The notes: a model not told the origin generated them from the sequence alone. A stretch of 64,000 nucleotides of DNA from Desulfurellales bacterium (GCA_027035575.1 JALVUQ010000086.1:27358-91357); one strand, 5' to 3'; positions 17,713 through 28,422 are shown, counted from the first letter of the stretch. Translations and numbers: made by a program.

Positions 17713-18012
17713 CTATTCTTTGCAAAAAGCATAAAAACCGGAGATTCTGATAACATAATCCACGATTTTTTGAGGCTTATGGATGAATGTATTTTTTCCT
17801 GTGGCTCTCCTGTTTTTCGATACAAAAAGAAGAACCTGCAAGCCGGCTGAAGTCATATATTCCAGCTTCTCAACATTAAAAATAACGTCCTTAGTGCAAC
17901 CCTGCAATCTTGTTTCTATCTTTTTAGCTATAGAACGGGCATTGACGGAATCAAGTCTGCCTTCAATAGTAATAATAAGACTGTCTTTAGTCTCTGTAAA
18001 TTTTAAGCTCAT
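17713..18012 (-). CDS. STAS-domain (anti-anti-sigma factor-like) protein
   Basis: A single STAS domain of 99 residues starts MSLKFTETKDSLIITIEGRL. The expected phosphorylation region reads EKLEYMTSAGLQVLL, where other members have D-S-S/T-G-L; Ser is present but the preceding Asp is Thr here. STAS proteins bind anti-sigma kinases or act in stressosome-like switches. No kinase gene is adjacent, so its partner is unknown. I start at the ATG at 18012, because upstream codons overlap the previous gene and do not belong to the domain. It is the last gene of the long minus-strand operon and faces the ClC gene tail to tail. Confidence 0.8.
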   Translation of the reverse strand: MSLKFTETKDSLIITIEGRLDSVNARSIAKKIETRLQGCTKDVIFNVEKLEYMTSAGLQVLLFVSKNRRATGKNTFIHKPQKIVDYVIRISGFYAFCKE

Positions 18013-18025
18013 ATCGTTTTGTTTT

Positions 18026-18280
18026 TTAGCTTTTAACTCTACAGCACTTTTTTGCAAATACACCGCCCACAAACTGACCGATAAAATAGGCGCTTATCAT
18101 AACCGGAAAGGTGTAAAGTTGAAATCCAAGCCCGGACAGCAGCCTCAAGGCAATAACGAAAGGAACGGGAACGTGCACCCAGATAAACCACTGTTTTGAG
18201 AATTTTTCGCTTTTTCCTCTTAAATAGCCGAAAGGCAGGTTAATCAACGCAACAAGCAGTGCCGTTGTTTGCAAACTCAT
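18026..18280 (-). CDS. Small conserved-looking membrane protein of unknown function
   Basis: 84 residues with two or three hydrophobic segments (about 4-20, 31-50 and 54-74) and a basic loop at GKSEKFSKQW. I do not recognise the family. The aromatic, proline-containing FIWVHVPVPFVIALR suggests a structured membrane helix pair and not random translation. The start overlaps the lipoprotein gene upstream by 4 bases and the stop is 13 bases before the STAS start, so it is a genuine operon member. Function unknown. Confidence 0.7.
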   Translation of the reverse strand: MSLQTTALLVALINLPFGYLRGKSEKFSKQWFIWVHVPVPFVIALRLLSGLGFQLYTFPVMISAYFIGQFVGGVFAKKCCRVKS

Positions 18281-18777
18281 TTGACGCTCCTTAAACTTTT
18301 TATTTTTATATTTTTCAGATTTATTCTCAATCTTCTTCGCTGTCTATCCTCGAATATTATGGATGAGGGTATTTTTTTACCGTCTATATTTTCACACGAC
18401 AAAACCACTATTTCCGGGTTATTGTTCTTGCAGAGCCGTGTAAAATTCCTCATCATATATAGTATCATAGGTTTATATTGCGACAAATCGTTTCCGTTTA
18501 CGTTCAACCTTTTATAGACCTTGCCGGTTTGATAGTTTTTTAGGAAAACGCTATCATCTTGTGCATAAACGCCGTATATGGAAAATCCGAAAGTGTTTAC
18601 CACATCGAGCCTCAAACTGTGTTTTGATATTGAAAAAAAACCGTCAAACTCATTTTTATTATAATACGCCCTGAAGGTGCCGTTAATGCTTTCGTTTGAC
18701 TTTACCGCTTTAAAGGTTGTGCACGAACTCAAACTAACAGCTGCCAAAAAAACTACAAACAGAATCTTTAATCTCAT
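18277..18777 (-). CDS. LolB-like outer membrane lipoprotein
   Basis: 166 residues starting with a signal peptide and lipobox (L-S-S-C, lipidated Cys19). The mature part has beta-rich text such as FSISKHSLRLDVVNTFGFSI and a C-terminal region ending in basic residues, resembling the LolA/LolB lipoprotein-carrier fold. LolB inserts lipoproteins into the outer membrane. The similarity is by pattern only and I would not assign lolB firmly. It overlaps the end of dinG by 44 bases and the next gene by 4. Confidence 0.6.
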   Translation of the reverse strand: MRLKILFVVFLAAVSLSSCTTFKAVKSNESINGTFRAYYNKNEFDGFFSISKHSLRLDVVNTFGFSIYGVYAQDDSVFLKNYQTGKVYKRLNVNGNDLSQYKPMILYMMRNFTRLCKNNNPEIVVLSCENIDGKKIPSSIIFEDRQRRRLRINLKNIKIKSLRSVK

Positions 18778-20950
18778 TTGTTTTTACAACCTCTTTCTTT
18801 AGTTTAGGCAGTGAATCCACAAAAACCTTCCCGTATGTCTTTCGTATTATTCTCGAATCGGTCACCAAAATTACACCTCTGTCATTTTTATCTCTTATCA
18901 GTCTTCCGAAGCCCTGTCTGAACTTCAAAACGGCTTTTGGTAAAGAGTATTCAAAAAAAGCGTTAACTCCCTGACGTTTCATAACCTCATATCTTGAACT
19001 CTCAACAGGAGTGTTGGGCACCTCAAACGGCAGTCTTGTTATAAAAACTATCGATAAAGCATCGCCTTTTACATCTATTCCTTCCCAAAAACTGCTTGTC
19101 GCAAACAGAAAACTTCTGTTTTTCTTAAATTCCTTCAGTGTTTCAAAATTATCAAAATCGCCCTGTCTTAAAACAACAAAGCCCAAGTTTTCAAGCTTTT
19201 CACAACTCAACTCGTATGTTTCATTCAACATCCTGTATGATGTAAAAAGAATCAATGCCCCCGCATCAACATCCTTTACGCCTTTTGCAATACTAACAAT
19301 ACACTTGGATAACGTATTTGCATACTCAGGAGAATCGGGGAATGGCGTATCGCTTGTTATAACGAGTTTGCTTGTTGAGTCGTAGTCAAAACTGTTTTTG
19401 GCTATAAACTCATTTGCATCATCCACACCGACGGTTTTTTTAAAGAAATCAAAGTTGCCGTTTACGGATATAGTGGCAGATGTAAAAATAATGCTCTTCG
19501 CCCTTTCGTAAATATTTTCCCTAAGCGCCTCGCTTATTGACAAGGGCGTTATGTTGAAACGGACATAAGTTTGTGTCTTTTTAATCCATTTTATATCAGA
19601 GCTCTCGTTCTCAAAAAAAAGATTTAAGGCATTTGAATAATCGCTTAAAGATTGAGCTACTGCGGATATATCAACATTATCTTTCCAGTGTTTCAGTTTA
19701 AGCGAAAGGTTATAGACGGCATCCGATAAGATGTTTATAGGCGGTTTAAATTCATAAAAGTTTTCTGCATTGACGGTAATCTCATCCTCTTTAAGTCCGC
19801 CGAAAAATTCCAACACCTCTTCTATAGCCTCTTTCACCTTTTTTAGCTCATTCACACACTCCGTTTTCTTTTTATCTTCTGCAACTTCAGACAGAAGTCC
19901 CGTTTCTTTACGTTTCTTTTTCATATAAAGCCTGTCCAACAGTTTTGAAATCTCGACAGTCGATACCGTTTGCGTAAAATAGTTCGTGGCATTTTTTTCC
20001 AGATTGTGAGCCTCATCAAAAATAATAGCATCATAATCCGGTAAAACACCAGCTTCTTTAACCAAAGCATCTGATAAAACGATATGGTGGTTTGCCACTA
20101 TCAAATCGGCAGACTCAAGCGAAGCCCGCGCTTTGTAATAGAAACATCTGTTTTTATAGTACGGGCATTTGGTATGTGCACAGGTTAAGCTTGTGCTTGC
20201 AACCGACTCCCATAAAGCTTCGTCAATCGCATTGGCAGATGTAAACAATTCAGCCTTAACCCCAGTCTTTGTTGAGTTTACAAACGATTTCAACTTTTCA
20301 TAAGAACCGTCCTCAAACAAAAACAGATTACCCTTCTTAAAAATCGAATCCGCTTTTCTTTTACAAAGATAGTTAGACCTGCCCAACGCTACTTTTGCGT
20401 CAAAATCAATGATATTTTTAAGAACAGGCAAATCTTTTTCCATAAGCTGCCTTTGCAGATTTATAGTATTTGTTGAAACAACAACCTTTAGAGAGTGTTT
20501 TTTTGCATACAAGATGGAAGGTATAAGATACGCAAGGCTTTTTCCTGTTCCGGTGGGCGCTTCAAAAATACCAAATTTACCCTCCTCAAGACAGTTTTCA
20601 ATCTCTTTAGATAGCTTAATCTGCTCTTTTCTTTCCTCAAAGTCTTTGAAAATCTTTTGAATTCTGCCGAATATCTCTTCTATTGACAAAACGGGTTTTT
20701 CAGGTTCACCTAAAACAACTACATCCTGGCGTTCTTTCTCAAAAAAAAGCAGATAGTCTATAACATCCCTGTACTGTACTCCGACATCGAACGCATCTTC
20801 CATACTATCCGAAAAAACAAGAATATTTCCATAAACGTTACCTTCTACTTTTTCTTCTATTGTTACCGTTTCTTCGGATATATTAACTCTAAACAGAGAC
20901 GGAATTTCGCTTTTGTTTAAAATTGCCAATGAACTATTATCTATCCTCAT
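18734..20950 (-). CDS. dinG: DinG/XPD-type ATP-dependent DNA helicase
   Basis: 738-residue superfamily 2 helicase. Walker A is APTGTGKS (131-138), the DEAH box is FDEAHNLE, and four cysteines in [17 protein letters not shown] and nearby mark the [4Fe-4S] domain of the XPD/DinG group. The C-terminal motif [14 protein letters not shown] carries the arginine finger region. The first ~90 residues form a small extra domain I do not recognise; it is much shorter than the exonuclease domain of Gram-positive DinG. Such enzymes unwind 5' to 3' and remove R-loops or recombination intermediates. It overlaps purF by 4 bases. Confidence 0.9.
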   Translation of the reverse strand: MRIDNSSLAILNKSEIPSLFRVNISEETVTIEEKVEGNVYGNILVFSDSMEDAFDVGVQYRDVIDYLLFFEKERQDVVVLGEPEKPVLSIEEIFGRIQKIFKDFEERKEQIKLSKEIENCLEEGKFGIFEAPTGTGKSLAYLIPSILYAKKHSLKVVVSTNTINLQRQLMEKDLPVLKNIIDFDAKVALGRSNYLCKRKADSIFKKGNLFLFEDGSYEKLKSFVNSTKTGVKAELFTSANAIDEALWESVASTSLTCAHTKCPYYKNRCFYYKARASLESADLIVANHHIVLSDALVKEAGVLPDYDAIIFDEAHNLEKNATNYFTQTVSTVEISKLLDRLYMKKKRKETGLLSEVAEDKKKTECVNELKKVKEAIEEVLEFFGGLKEDEITVNAENFYEFKPPINILSDAVYNLSLKLKHWKDNVDISAVAQSLSDYSNALNLFFENESSDIKWIKKTQTYVRFNITPLSISEALRENIYERAKSIIFTSATISVNGNFDFFKKTVGVDDANEFIAKNSFDYDSTSKLVITSDTPFPDSPEYANTLSKCIVSIAKGVKDVDAGALILFTSYRMLNETYELSCEKLENLGFVVLRQGDFDNFETLKEFKKNRSFLFATSSFWEGIDVKGDALSIVFITRLPFEVPNTPVESSRYEVMKRQGVNAFFEYSLPKAVLKFRQGFGRLIRDKNDRGVILVTDSRIIRKTYGKVFVDSLPKLKKEVVKTNEIKDSVCSFFGSC

Positions 20951-22305
20951 TCTCTATCGAATTCCACCGGATAATCCCCGTCAAAACAGGCAAAACAGTA
21001 TCCCGTTTCGCCGACGACCTTCTTCAGTCCTTCAATGGAGAGATACTCCAAAGAATCAGCCGTAGTGTATTTTCTTATCTCTTCCGTTGAGTGAGATGAT
21101 GCTATCAACTCTCTTTTTGTGGGTGTATCCATACCGTAAAAACAGGGAGAGATAACGGGAGGTGAGGATATTCTCAAATGCACCTCTTTGGCACCTGCGC
21201 TTTTCAACATTTTAACTATTCTTTTACTTGTCGTACCTCTGACTATCGAATCGTCAACAACAACAACCCTCCTGCCTTTAAGAACATCTCTTGACGGGTT
21301 GAGTTTTAACCTGACTCCGAAATGCCTGATGGTCTGTGTCGGTTCTATAAAAGTCCTTCCGACATAGTGATTTCTTATCAGCCCGAAATCAAAAGGAATA
21401 CCTGATTTCTTTGAAAATCCCAACGCTGCCGGGACACCTGAATCCGGCGTAGGTATAACAATATCGGCTTCAACAAAAGACTCTTCAGCCAATACTTCGC
21501 CCATTCTTTTCCTGATTGAGTATATATTTTTCCCCCACAGGTAGGAGTCTGGTCTGGAGAAATATATATATTCAAACACACACTTTTTCTCATCGGTTAC
21601 ATCAAACACATTTGGGAAATGCTTAACCCCTTCGTTACCCGCAACGACAATCTCTCCCGGGTTAATATCCCTTATAAATTCCGCACCTATCAAATCAAAT
21701 GCGCAGGTCTCGCTTGCAAAAACGGTGGCATCGTCAAGTTTCCCCATAGACAAAGGTCTGAAACCCCAAGGGTCTCTTATTGCGTATACCTCATTTTCTC
21801 TCATAATTATCAATGAAAAAGCGCCCTTCAATACCTTAAGAGCATCTGTCAATCTGTCAAAAAACGTTGTTTTCTGGCTTCTTGCAATCAGGTGTATAAT
21901 AACCTCGGTATCGGAATTAGAATTGAATATGGCTCCGTCATCAACCAGTTCTTTTTTTATTCTGTTCGCATTTATTATATTTCCGTTGTGCGCTATTGCT
22001 ATCTGCCCCATATCGAAATGTGCAAAAAGGGGTTGTATGTTAGCAATTGAATCATCTCCGAAGGTTGAATATCTGTTGTGCCCTATCGCAACGTTTCCTC
22101 TCAAAGATGATATGTTATTTTTGTTAAATACATCGTTTACAAGCCCGCAGCCCTTATGTTCGTAAAATTGAATTCCGTCTGTTGATACTATGCCTGCGGC
22201 CTCCTGCCCTCTGTGTTGGAGAGCATGGAGACCCAAATAGACATAATTTGCGGCTTCGGATTTGTTATATATTCCTACAATGCCGCAATATTCCTTTAAA
22301 TTCAT
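20947..22305 (-). CDS. purF: Amidophosphoribosyltransferase (Fe-S, propeptide type)
   Basis: PurF makes 5-phosphoribosylamine from PRPP and glutamine, the first committed step of purine synthesis. The 452-residue sequence has a six-residue propeptide before the nucleophile Cys7 (CGIVGIYN), an N-terminal glutaminase half and a phosphoribosyltransferase half with [15 protein letters not shown]. Cysteines at [15 protein letters not shown] and [10 protein letters not shown] match the four ligands of the [4Fe-4S] cluster in the Bacillus-type enzyme, which makes it oxygen-sensitive. It overlaps dapB and dinG by 4 bases each, an unusual partnership for a purine gene. Confidence 0.95.
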   Translation of the reverse strand: MNLKEYCGIVGIYNKSEAANYVYLGLHALQHRGQEAAGIVSTDGIQFYEHKGCGLVNDVFNKNNISSLRGNVAIGHNRYSTFGDDSIANIQPLFAHFDMGQIAIAHNGNIINANRIKKELVDDGAIFNSNSDTEVIIHLIARSQKTTFFDRLTDALKVLKGAFSLIIMRENEVYAIRDPWGFRPLSMGKLDDATVFASETCAFDLIGAEFIRDINPGEIVVAGNEGVKHFPNVFDVTDEKKCVFEYIYFSRPDSYLWGKNIYSIRKRMGEVLAEESFVEADIVIPTPDSGVPAALGFSKKSGIPFDFGLIRNHYVGRTFIEPTQTIRHFGVRLKLNPSRDVLKGRRVVVVDDSIVRGTTSKRIVKMLKSAGAKEVHLRISSPPVISPCFYGMDTPTKRELIASSHSTEEIRKYTTADSLEYLSIEGLKKVVGETGYCFACFDGDYPVEFDRE

Positions 22306-23105
22306 TTTAGGTTCAAAACATCCTGCATATTGTAAAAACCCGGCACCTTATCTATGACCCACTTTGCGGCTTTCAAAGCCCCTAAAGCAAACGTGTCCCT
22401 CGAGGTTGCTTTGTGCGTCAACTCTATTCTTTCTCCCAATCCTGCAAAGACAACCGTATGGTCACCCACAACATCGCCACCTCTTAAACTCATTATGCCG
22501 ATTTCCTGCCTGTTTCTTTCTCCGATATTCCCCTGCCTTCCGTAAACGGCAACCTCGTCCAAATTGTGACCTATACCTGCCGCAGCGTGCTCTGCCAATT
22601 TCAATGCCGTACCGCTCGGCGCATCCTTTTTAAATCTATGATGCATCTCGACTATCTCTATGTCGTAGTCGTCTTTCAGAATTTTTGCCACATCCTCGAC
22701 CAATTTAAACAGAATATTCACACCCAAACTCATATTGGGAGCAAGCACTATCGGAATTCTGACAGACAATTTTTTTATTTCATCAAGCTCTTCGGGTGAA
22801 AATCCTGTGGTTCCTATAACCATAGCTTTTTTATTTTCGGCAGCAGCTCTGACGTTTGAAAGAGTTGATGCAGGTGTGGAAAAGTCTATTATAACCTCAC
22901 CGTCATCCATAACATCGTCGAGTTTATATGTAACCTCAATATTTTTTTCACCGATTCCACAAACAGCCCCTACATCGTTTCCTATATATTTTGAATTCTT
23001 TGCCTCAATTGCACCGATTAACTCCAGTTCGTCATCGTTTTCAATAAGGGCGCAAATCCTTTTCCCCATTTTTCCGCCTGCGCCGCATACTATAGTTCTT
23101 ATCAT
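22302..23105 (-). CDS. dapB: 4-hydroxy-tetrahydrodipicolinate reductase
   Basis: 267 residues. The N-terminal Rossmann loop is [11 protein letters not shown] and the substrate-binding signature is [20 protein letters not shown]. DapB reduces 4-hydroxy-tetrahydrodipicolinate with NAD(P)H in the diaminopimelate/lysine pathway. It lies between dapA (10 bases) and purF (4-base overlap), and its neighbours dapA, dapF and lysA make up most of the route from aspartate semialdehyde to lysine. Confidence 0.97.
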   Translation of the reverse strand: MIRTIVCGAGGKMGKRICALIENDDELELIGAIEAKNSKYIGNDVGAVCGIGEKNIEVTYKLDDVMDDGEVIIDFSTPASTLSNVRAAAENKKAMVIGTTGFSPEELDEIKKLSVRIPIVLAPNMSLGVNILFKLVEDVAKILKDDYDIEIVEMHHRFKKDAPSGTALKLAEHAAAGIGHNLDEVAVYGRQGNIGERNRQEIGIMSLRGGDVVGDHTVVFAGLGERIELTHKATSRDTFALGALKAAKWVIDKVPGFYNMQDVLNLK

Positions 23106-23115
23106 ACAACTCCCC

Positions 23116-23997
23116 CTATTTTATTAACTTCATATTTTGTAAAACTGCTTTCAGCTTTTCTTTATTACCTTCACTCATCTTACACAGTGGCAGTCTGAAC
23201 TCCTCTTCTATTAATCCCATTAAATGAACAGCTGTTTTTACAGGTATGGGATTCGTTTCATAGAACATCGCTTCGTGCAGTTTAAACATTTTGTGGTGCA
23301 GTTTCTCTGCCTCTTTATAGTTTCCGGCGTCTATTTCGTCATACTGCCTTGCCACCAAATCGGGTGCAACGTTTGCCGTAACGGAGATTACACCGACTCC
23401 GCCTATTGACATCATAGGCAACGTTAAGAAATCATCCCCGCTTATTACCTCGAAATTGTCCGCCTTGCCCTCTATAATTTTTGAAACCTGGTTTAGAGAA
23501 CCGCTTGCCTCTTTTATTCCGATTATATTGTCAATCTCAGAAAGCCTGATTGCAGTTTCGGGTAGAATATTAACGCTCGTTCTTCCCGGAACGTTGTACA
23601 AAACAAGCCCTACTTTGATATTCTCCGCTATTGTTTTGTAGTGTTGATACAGCCCCTCCTGTGTTGGTTTGTTATAGTAAGGAGAAACGGAAAGAATGGC
23701 ATCAGCACCGGCTTTTTCAGCAATTTTAGCAAGTTCTGTAACCTTTTTTGTATTGTTTGTTCCTGCTCCGGCTAAAACGGGTATTTTTCCCCTGCACTCA
23801 TCGACGCTAACCCCTATAACACGTTCGTATTCATCCAAAGAAAGCGTTGCAGCCTCTCCTGTAGTTCCGCAAGGCACCAAACCGTCAATTCCGTTATCTA
23901 TCTGCCTTTTTATTAGTTTCCTAAAACTGTCTTCATCAAATTCACCGTTCTTGAAAGGTGTAACAATTGCAACCATAGCCCCTTTTAACTCAAACAT
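23116..23997 (-). CDS. dapA: 4-hydroxy-tetrahydrodipicolinate synthase
   Basis: DapA condenses pyruvate with aspartate semialdehyde. The 293-residue TIM barrel has PCGTTGEAATL, YYNKPTQEGLYQHY with the catalytic Tyr, YNVPGRTSVN and the Schiff-base Lys in IIGIKEASG. All catalytic residues are present and length is normal. It is encoded 15 bases after dapF and 10 bases before dapB. Confidence 0.97.
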   Translation of the reverse strand: MFELKGAMVAIVTPFKNGEFDEDSFRKLIKRQIDNGIDGLVPCGTTGEAATLSLDEYERVIGVSVDECRGKIPVLAGAGTNNTKKVTELAKIAEKAGADAILSVSPYYNKPTQEGLYQHYKTIAENIKVGLVLYNVPGRTSVNILPETAIRLSEIDNIIGIKEASGSLNQVSKIIEGKADNFEVISGDDFLTLPMMSIGGVGVISVTANVAPDLVARQYDEIDAGNYKEAEKLHHKMFKLHEAMFYETNPIPVKTAVHLMGLIEEEFRLPLCKMSEGNKEKLKAVLQNMKLIK

Positions 23998-24012
23998 AAT
24001 TCCCCCCTAAAA

Positions 24013-24846
24013 TTAATACTTCCAAGCTTCTTCCGTCATAGTTCCTATATAAGTTAACGTTGCATCCCCTTCGAGAAACACTTTTTGAATTTCGTTTTGC
24101 TCGGCTTCAACATAAACCCTTAAAATTTTTCCGCTTTTTGTATGAACATTAACGGGTGAAACGACTTTTTTATTGAGCATTGCCACAAGGGCGACAGCGG
24201 TAGCACCCGTTCCGCAAGCCAACGTTTCCCCCTCAACCCCACGCTCGTAAGTCCTCATTTTTATATTTTCCTCATCTATTATCTCTGCAAAATTGGCATT
24301 TGTGCCCTCAGGCTTGAAATAGTCGTGATATCGTGTTTTTGCTCCAAGTTCTTTTACATCGACATTATCAACGTTATCCGTAAAATAGACTACGTGCGGA
24401 ACCCCCGTGTTGATAAAGTTTGCTTCCAAATCAATGCCTTCAAGTTTAAGACCGCTCTTATAATCCTTAGGCATTGTCAATTGAACCTTAACGGAGTTCA
24501 AACCCGTTATCTGCGCACTGATTATACCGGCTAACGTTCTAAACCTCATCTCAATCGGCGCTAAATTGTTAAGGTATGCGAACCTTGCGGCACATCGCGA
24601 ACCGTTTCCGCACATCTCAACCTCAGCTCCGTCATTATTAAAAAATCTCCACCTGAAGTTACACTCATCGTCCTTTTCTATCAAAATCAAACCGTCGGCG
24701 CCGACAGAAAGAGCCCTTGCGCAAACCTTCACCACAAAATCCCTGACGGATATATCCAGGTTATCCTCAACGACCTTCTCTTGATTGTTGATAATGATAA
24801 AATCGTTTCCGCTTCCGTTCATCTTAAAAAATGGTATCTTCTTCAT
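24013..24846 (-). CDS. dapF: Diaminopimelate epimerase
   Basis: 277 residues. DapF converts LL- to meso-diaminopimelate with two cysteines, seen in EMCGNGSRCAARF and GETLACGTGATAVA. The start MKKIPFFKMNGSGNDFI is typical. meso-DAP goes to peptidoglycan and, through LysA encoded next to it, to lysine. It overlaps lysA by 4 bases. Confidence 0.97.
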   Translation of the reverse strand: MKKIPFFKMNGSGNDFIIINNQEKVVEDNLDISVRDFVVKVCARALSVGADGLILIEKDDECNFRWRFFNNDGAEVEMCGNGSRCAARFAYLNNLAPIEMRFRTLAGIISAQITGLNSVKVQLTMPKDYKSGLKLEGIDLEANFINTGVPHVVYFTDNVDNVDVKELGAKTRYHDYFKPEGTNANFAEIIDEENIKMRTYERGVEGETLACGTGATAVALVAMLNKKVVSPVNVHTKSGKILRVYVEAEQNEIQKVFLEGDATLTYIGTMTEEAWKY

Positions 24847-26087
24847 AGGGTCTCACCTTTTATCAAATCCTCAAGATTCTCTCTTTGTCTTATTATTTTA
24901 TAGCTATTTCCATCAACCATCACCTCTGCCGCCTTTGCTCTTGAATTGTAGTTACTCGACATAGTAAATCCGTACGCTCCGCTGCTGAACACAGCGAGAT
25001 ACTCTCCGTTTTGCGCATCCTCAATCTCATAGTCTCTTGCCAAAAAATCCCCTGTTTCGCATATCGGACCTACAACATCGCATACTATTTTTTTATTTTG
25101 CCCTTGTTTTATAGGTTGAATTTCTTGGAAAGCGCCATAAAGAGAAGGTCTTATCAAATCGTTCATTCCGGCATCGACAATAATAAAGTTCTTGTTAACA
25201 TTTTTTTTATGATAAATGACCTTCGTTACCATAATTCCGCCGTTACCGACAAGAAATCTGCCCGGTTCACACACAAGCAAAACATCCTTAAAGTCTTTAA
25301 AAGCCTCCTCAACCTGCTTGGCGTATGTTTCAACAGAAGGCGGGTTGTCTTTTTGTCTGTCATACACTATTCCAAGCCCGCCGCCGACATCCACCGCTTT
25401 AAACTCTATGCCTTTGGAAAGCAGCTCTTTCATAAGATTGGCAACCTTAACCGAAGCATCGTAAATCGGCGTCGAATCGAGCAGCTGGCTGCCTATATGG
25501 AACTGCACTCCGTAAATCTCTATATTGTCAAGCTCTTTTGCTTTTAAATAGGCATCAAAAGCCTCCTCGTACGGAATGCCGAATTTATTTTTCTTCAAAC
25601 CAGTTGAGATATAAGGATGGGTTTTCGGGTCAACATCAGGATTAACTCTAAATGCTATTCTTGCTTTTTTGTTAAGCGATTTAGCCACCTCGTTCACCGC
25701 ATAAAGCTCGTCGGTTGATTCGAGATTCAGCATCATAATCTCATTTTCAATGGCATATTTTATCTCATCCTTTGTCTTGGCAACGCCGCTAAAAACAATT
25801 TTTGACGGTTCTATATTTGCTTTAAGAGCCCTGAACAGTTCTCCCTTTGAGACTATATCCGCTCCGCTTCCCAATTTTGCAAATGTGTTTATAACGCTTA
25901 AGTTACTGTTTGCCTTAACGGCAAAGGATATGCAGTGTTTTCTTGAAAATGCCTTGTCAAATCTCTTGAATTGGTCTTCAAAGTGCTTCTTTGAATAGAT
26001 ATAAACCGGCGTTTTAACATCTTTGACAATATCTTCCACCTTAATATTCTCAACATATAACTCGTTATCGATATATTGAAAACCCAT
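24843..26087 (-). CDS. lysA: Diaminopimelate decarboxylase
   Basis: This 414-residue fold-type III PLP enzyme decarboxylates meso-DAP to lysine. The PLP lysine is in ISFAVKANSN; other motifs are QFHIGSQL, VDVGGGLGI, CEPGRFLVGNGG and the substrate Cys in GPICETGDFLA. It follows the LUD-domain gene at 9 bases and overlaps dapF. No dapC/dapL or dapD/dapE is in the window, so the middle steps of the pathway must be encoded elsewhere. Confidence 0.96.
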   Translation of the reverse strand: MGFQYIDNELYVENIKVEDIVKDVKTPVYIYSKKHFEDQFKRFDKAFSRKHCISFAVKANSNLSVINTFAKLGSGADIVSKGELFRALKANIEPSKIVFSGVAKTKDEIKYAIENEIMMLNLESTDELYAVNEVAKSLNKKARIAFRVNPDVDPKTHPYISTGLKKNKFGIPYEEAFDAYLKAKELDNIEIYGVQFHIGSQLLDSTPIYDASVKVANLMKELLSKGIEFKAVDVGGGLGIVYDRQKDNPPSVETYAKQVEEAFKDFKDVLLVCEPGRFLVGNGGIMVTKVIYHKKNVNKNFIIVDAGMNDLIRPSLYGAFQEIQPIKQGQNKKIVCDVVGPICETGDFLARDYEIEDAQNGEYLAVFSSGAYGFTMSSNYNSRAKAAEVMVDGNSYKIIRQRENLEDLIKGETL

Positions 26088-26096
26088 TGAAACCTC

Positions 26097-28139
26097 CTAA
26101 CTGTTTGTGAGTATTTTATCCAAATAGCTTACAAAATGCAATAATTCTATGTTCATACCGGCAGCTTTAAGACCTCCGCCTATCTGCATCATACATCCGG
26201 GACAAGCGGTAACAAGACTCTGTAAACCTGCTTTTGAAATGTTATCTGTTTTGTCCTCAAGGAGTTTTTTTGAAATATGAGGGTGCATAATGGAGTAGCT
26301 CCCCGCAAAACCGCAGCATCTGTCCGAATCGTTTATCTCTGTGAAATTAGGTTCGTTATCTAATAAAAAATCGTGCAACATCTGAGAGTAGTTTAAACCT
26401 CTTTTTAAATGACACGGGTGGTGATAACCGACAAATGAGCCGAGTCTATCCGTTTTTATGTTATTTTTTAAGATAAAATCAACAAAAAAGGCTCCCGCAC
26501 ACACTACTTTTGACGACAACCCTTCAGCTTTTTTATTTTTACTCAACAAAAGATAGTCTCTTTCTATCATATGGGCGCAGTGCGGGTCTAAAAATAGTAT
26601 TTTATCACAATTTAAAGAAAGCAGATGGTCAATATTTATAGAAGCTGCTTTTTCAGCCGAATTTCTCTCGCCGTTATACCAGGCAGGCGCACCGCAGCAG
26701 GCTTTCTGTTTTATAACTCTAAGTTTAAGCCCCAACTTTTTTGCAACCGAGAGGGCATCTTTGCCTATATTCGTATATAAAAAATTGGTTGAGCATCCGG
26801 CAAACAAACACAGGGAAGAATCACTGCTTTTAATCATATCAAACGAAGGTTTAATGCCGGGAAGCGGTCTGTAATCGACACCCAAAGTCTCATCAATAAA
26901 CTTTATATTTGTTCTTAGCTCGTTTTTAAATAAAAAATGGCTTAACAGAGCACCAATACGCAAAAGAGGATAGTAATTTTCAAGGTGCTTTATTATCAAA
27001 CCCTTGATGCCGGGAGTTGTTTTCGTGTTTTCAGCTTTTATAGCAAGTATCATCTCCTGCAAGTTGATTTTAGATGAGCATATCTCATCGCAAGCCATAC
27101 AGCCTATACACAAATTTGCATATTCCCTTATGTCTGGCGTGTCCTGCGCGGCATAGGAAAGCAGTATTCCAATAGGACCCGCATAGGTTTTTCCTCTGAA
27201 AAATCCTCCTCCTACGGTGGTATAAACCGGACAGGCGTTTTGGCAGGCTCCGCAACGAATACAGTTGAGAATCTCTTTGTATTGTGCGTTCTTTCTCAAC
27301 TTGCTTCTGCCGTTATCAACAAAAACCACATAAAACTTACCGAATGGCTTTTTTAACACATCTATATAGCTTGTTGTAATTTGACCCGTAGCGGCTTTTG
27401 GAAGCAGCGTCAGTATCTCAAAGGCATCCCTGTCGCTTTCAACAATCTTATCTATTCCTATAACGCATATAAGTGTTTTTTGTCTTATGACATTTTGAAC
27501 ATTGCCCTCATTGCTCACTATAAAAAAAGAGCCGCTTTCAACAGATGCCACATTTGCACCTATTATACCGCATTGGGCATCATAAAAATCTTTTCTTATT
27601 TTTTCTTTGGAAAAATCGACCATTTTTTTAACATCAAGCGGAATATTCTCCTCAAAAACCCTATTTAAAAGCTCGTTTATCTTCTCTTTAGGCATATGAA
27701 TAGCCGGAGCGGTCATATGGGTCGGCGGTTCGTTATTGATTTGAACCAACCACTCTCCAAGGTCTGTTTCCTTAACATCAAAACCCAGCTTATCCAAAAA
27801 CTTATTTAGTCCAATCTCCTCTGTAGTAAGGGATTTTGACTTCACAACCTTTTTTACAGCACTGCTTTTTAGTATGGCTAAGACGGCAGACAGGGCATCC
27901 TCTTTGCTTTCTGCCAAAAAAACCTCTATTTTTCTTTTTTGAAGTGTTTTTATAAACTTCTCAAGGTTGCCCTCCATATTTTGAACTGAGGTTTCCTTGA
28001 TGGCTTTAACTTTTCTTTTTAGGGTCTCTATGTCGTAAAGTGCTTCAATTTTTTCTCTTTTGGCAAAATAATTTTGTCTTAACCTATCAAGGGCGTTATT
28101 TAAAAATCGATTTTGGGCATAATCTTTTTCATTTCCCAT
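26097..28139 (-). CDS. Fused LutB-LutA iron-sulfur oxidoreductase (lactate utilisation type)
   Basis: 680 residues combining parts that are usually separate. Residues about 60-290 form a LUD domain. A double [4Fe-4S] region follows (CIRCGACQNACPVY and CIGCMACDEICSSKI), as in LutB. The C-terminal third has two CCG domains (CLFAGCSTNF...KACCGAPAW and HHPCHLKRG...RCCGFAGSY), as in LutA or GlpC. LutABC-type complexes oxidise L-lactate. No LutC, lactate permease or flavin dehydrogenase is adjacent, so the actual substrate is open. Its place before lysA in the operon gives no obvious functional link. Confidence 0.82.
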   Translation of the reverse strand: MGNEKDYAQNRFLNNALDRLRQNYFAKREKIEALYDIETLKRKVKAIKETSVQNMEGNLEKFIKTLQKRKIEVFLAESKEDALSAVLAILKSSAVKKVVKSKSLTTEEIGLNKFLDKLGFDVKETDLGEWLVQINNEPPTHMTAPAIHMPKEKINELLNRVFEENIPLDVKKMVDFSKEKIRKDFYDAQCGIIGANVASVESGSFFIVSNEGNVQNVIRQKTLICVIGIDKIVESDRDAFEILTLLPKAATGQITTSYIDVLKKPFGKFYVVFVDNGRSKLRKNAQYKEILNCIRCGACQNACPVYTTVGGGFFRGKTYAGPIGILLSYAAQDTPDIREYANLCIGCMACDEICSSKINLQEMILAIKAENTKTTPGIKGLIIKHLENYYPLLRIGALLSHFLFKNELRTNIKFIDETLGVDYRPLPGIKPSFDMIKSSDSSLCLFAGCSTNFLYTNIGKDALSVAKKLGLKLRVIKQKACCGAPAWYNGERNSAEKAASINIDHLLSLNCDKILFLDPHCAHMIERDYLLLSKNKKAEGLSSKVVCAGAFFVDFILKNNIKTDRLGSFVGYHHPCHLKRGLNYSQMLHDFLLDNEPNFTEINDSDRCCGFAGSYSIMHPHISKKLLEDKTDNISKAGLQSLVTACPGCMMQIGGGLKAAGMNIELLHFVSYLDKILTNS

Positions 28140-28422
28140 ATTTTCTTCCCGTACGCTTACCCTTTTGTCTTCTTTTTATCTCTCTTGAGACCTTCATTCG
28201 TACATAAAATACAAAAAAAACCAAAAGAAAGGTAAAAATGCCCAATATAACAGTCGGCAGGGTGTAGCGGTTTTTTTCCATATTTTTGTTTATCTGTTTT
28301 TTAATTAAGACCTGTTTGTGATTGTCGGATGAGCCTGTTGTCGAAGCAGCAGTCACACTGCTTAAAGCAAAAAAGGATATAAATATTAAAACAAGCAGAA
28401 CTTTTAATTTGGATATTACCAT
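28129..28422 (-). CDS. Small membrane protein with signal sequence, unknown function
   Basis: 97 residues: a cleavable-looking signal peptide (to about residue 25, ending SSVTAAS), a polar segment of ~25 residues, one membrane helix (about 53-74, rich in Phe and Val) and a strongly basic cytoplasmic tail (KVSREIKRRQKGKRTGRKYGK region). Topology would be periplasmic N-terminus with a positive tail inside. I do not recognise a family. It overlaps both neighbours by 7-11 bases, so it is co-translated with the LUD protein and may help anchor it at the membrane. That link is inference. Confidence 0.65.
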   Translation of the reverse strand: MVISKLKVLLVLIFISFFALSSVTAASTTGSSDNHKQVLIKKQINKNMEKNRYTLPTVILGIFTFLLVFFVFYVRMKVSREIKRRQKGKRTGRKYGK

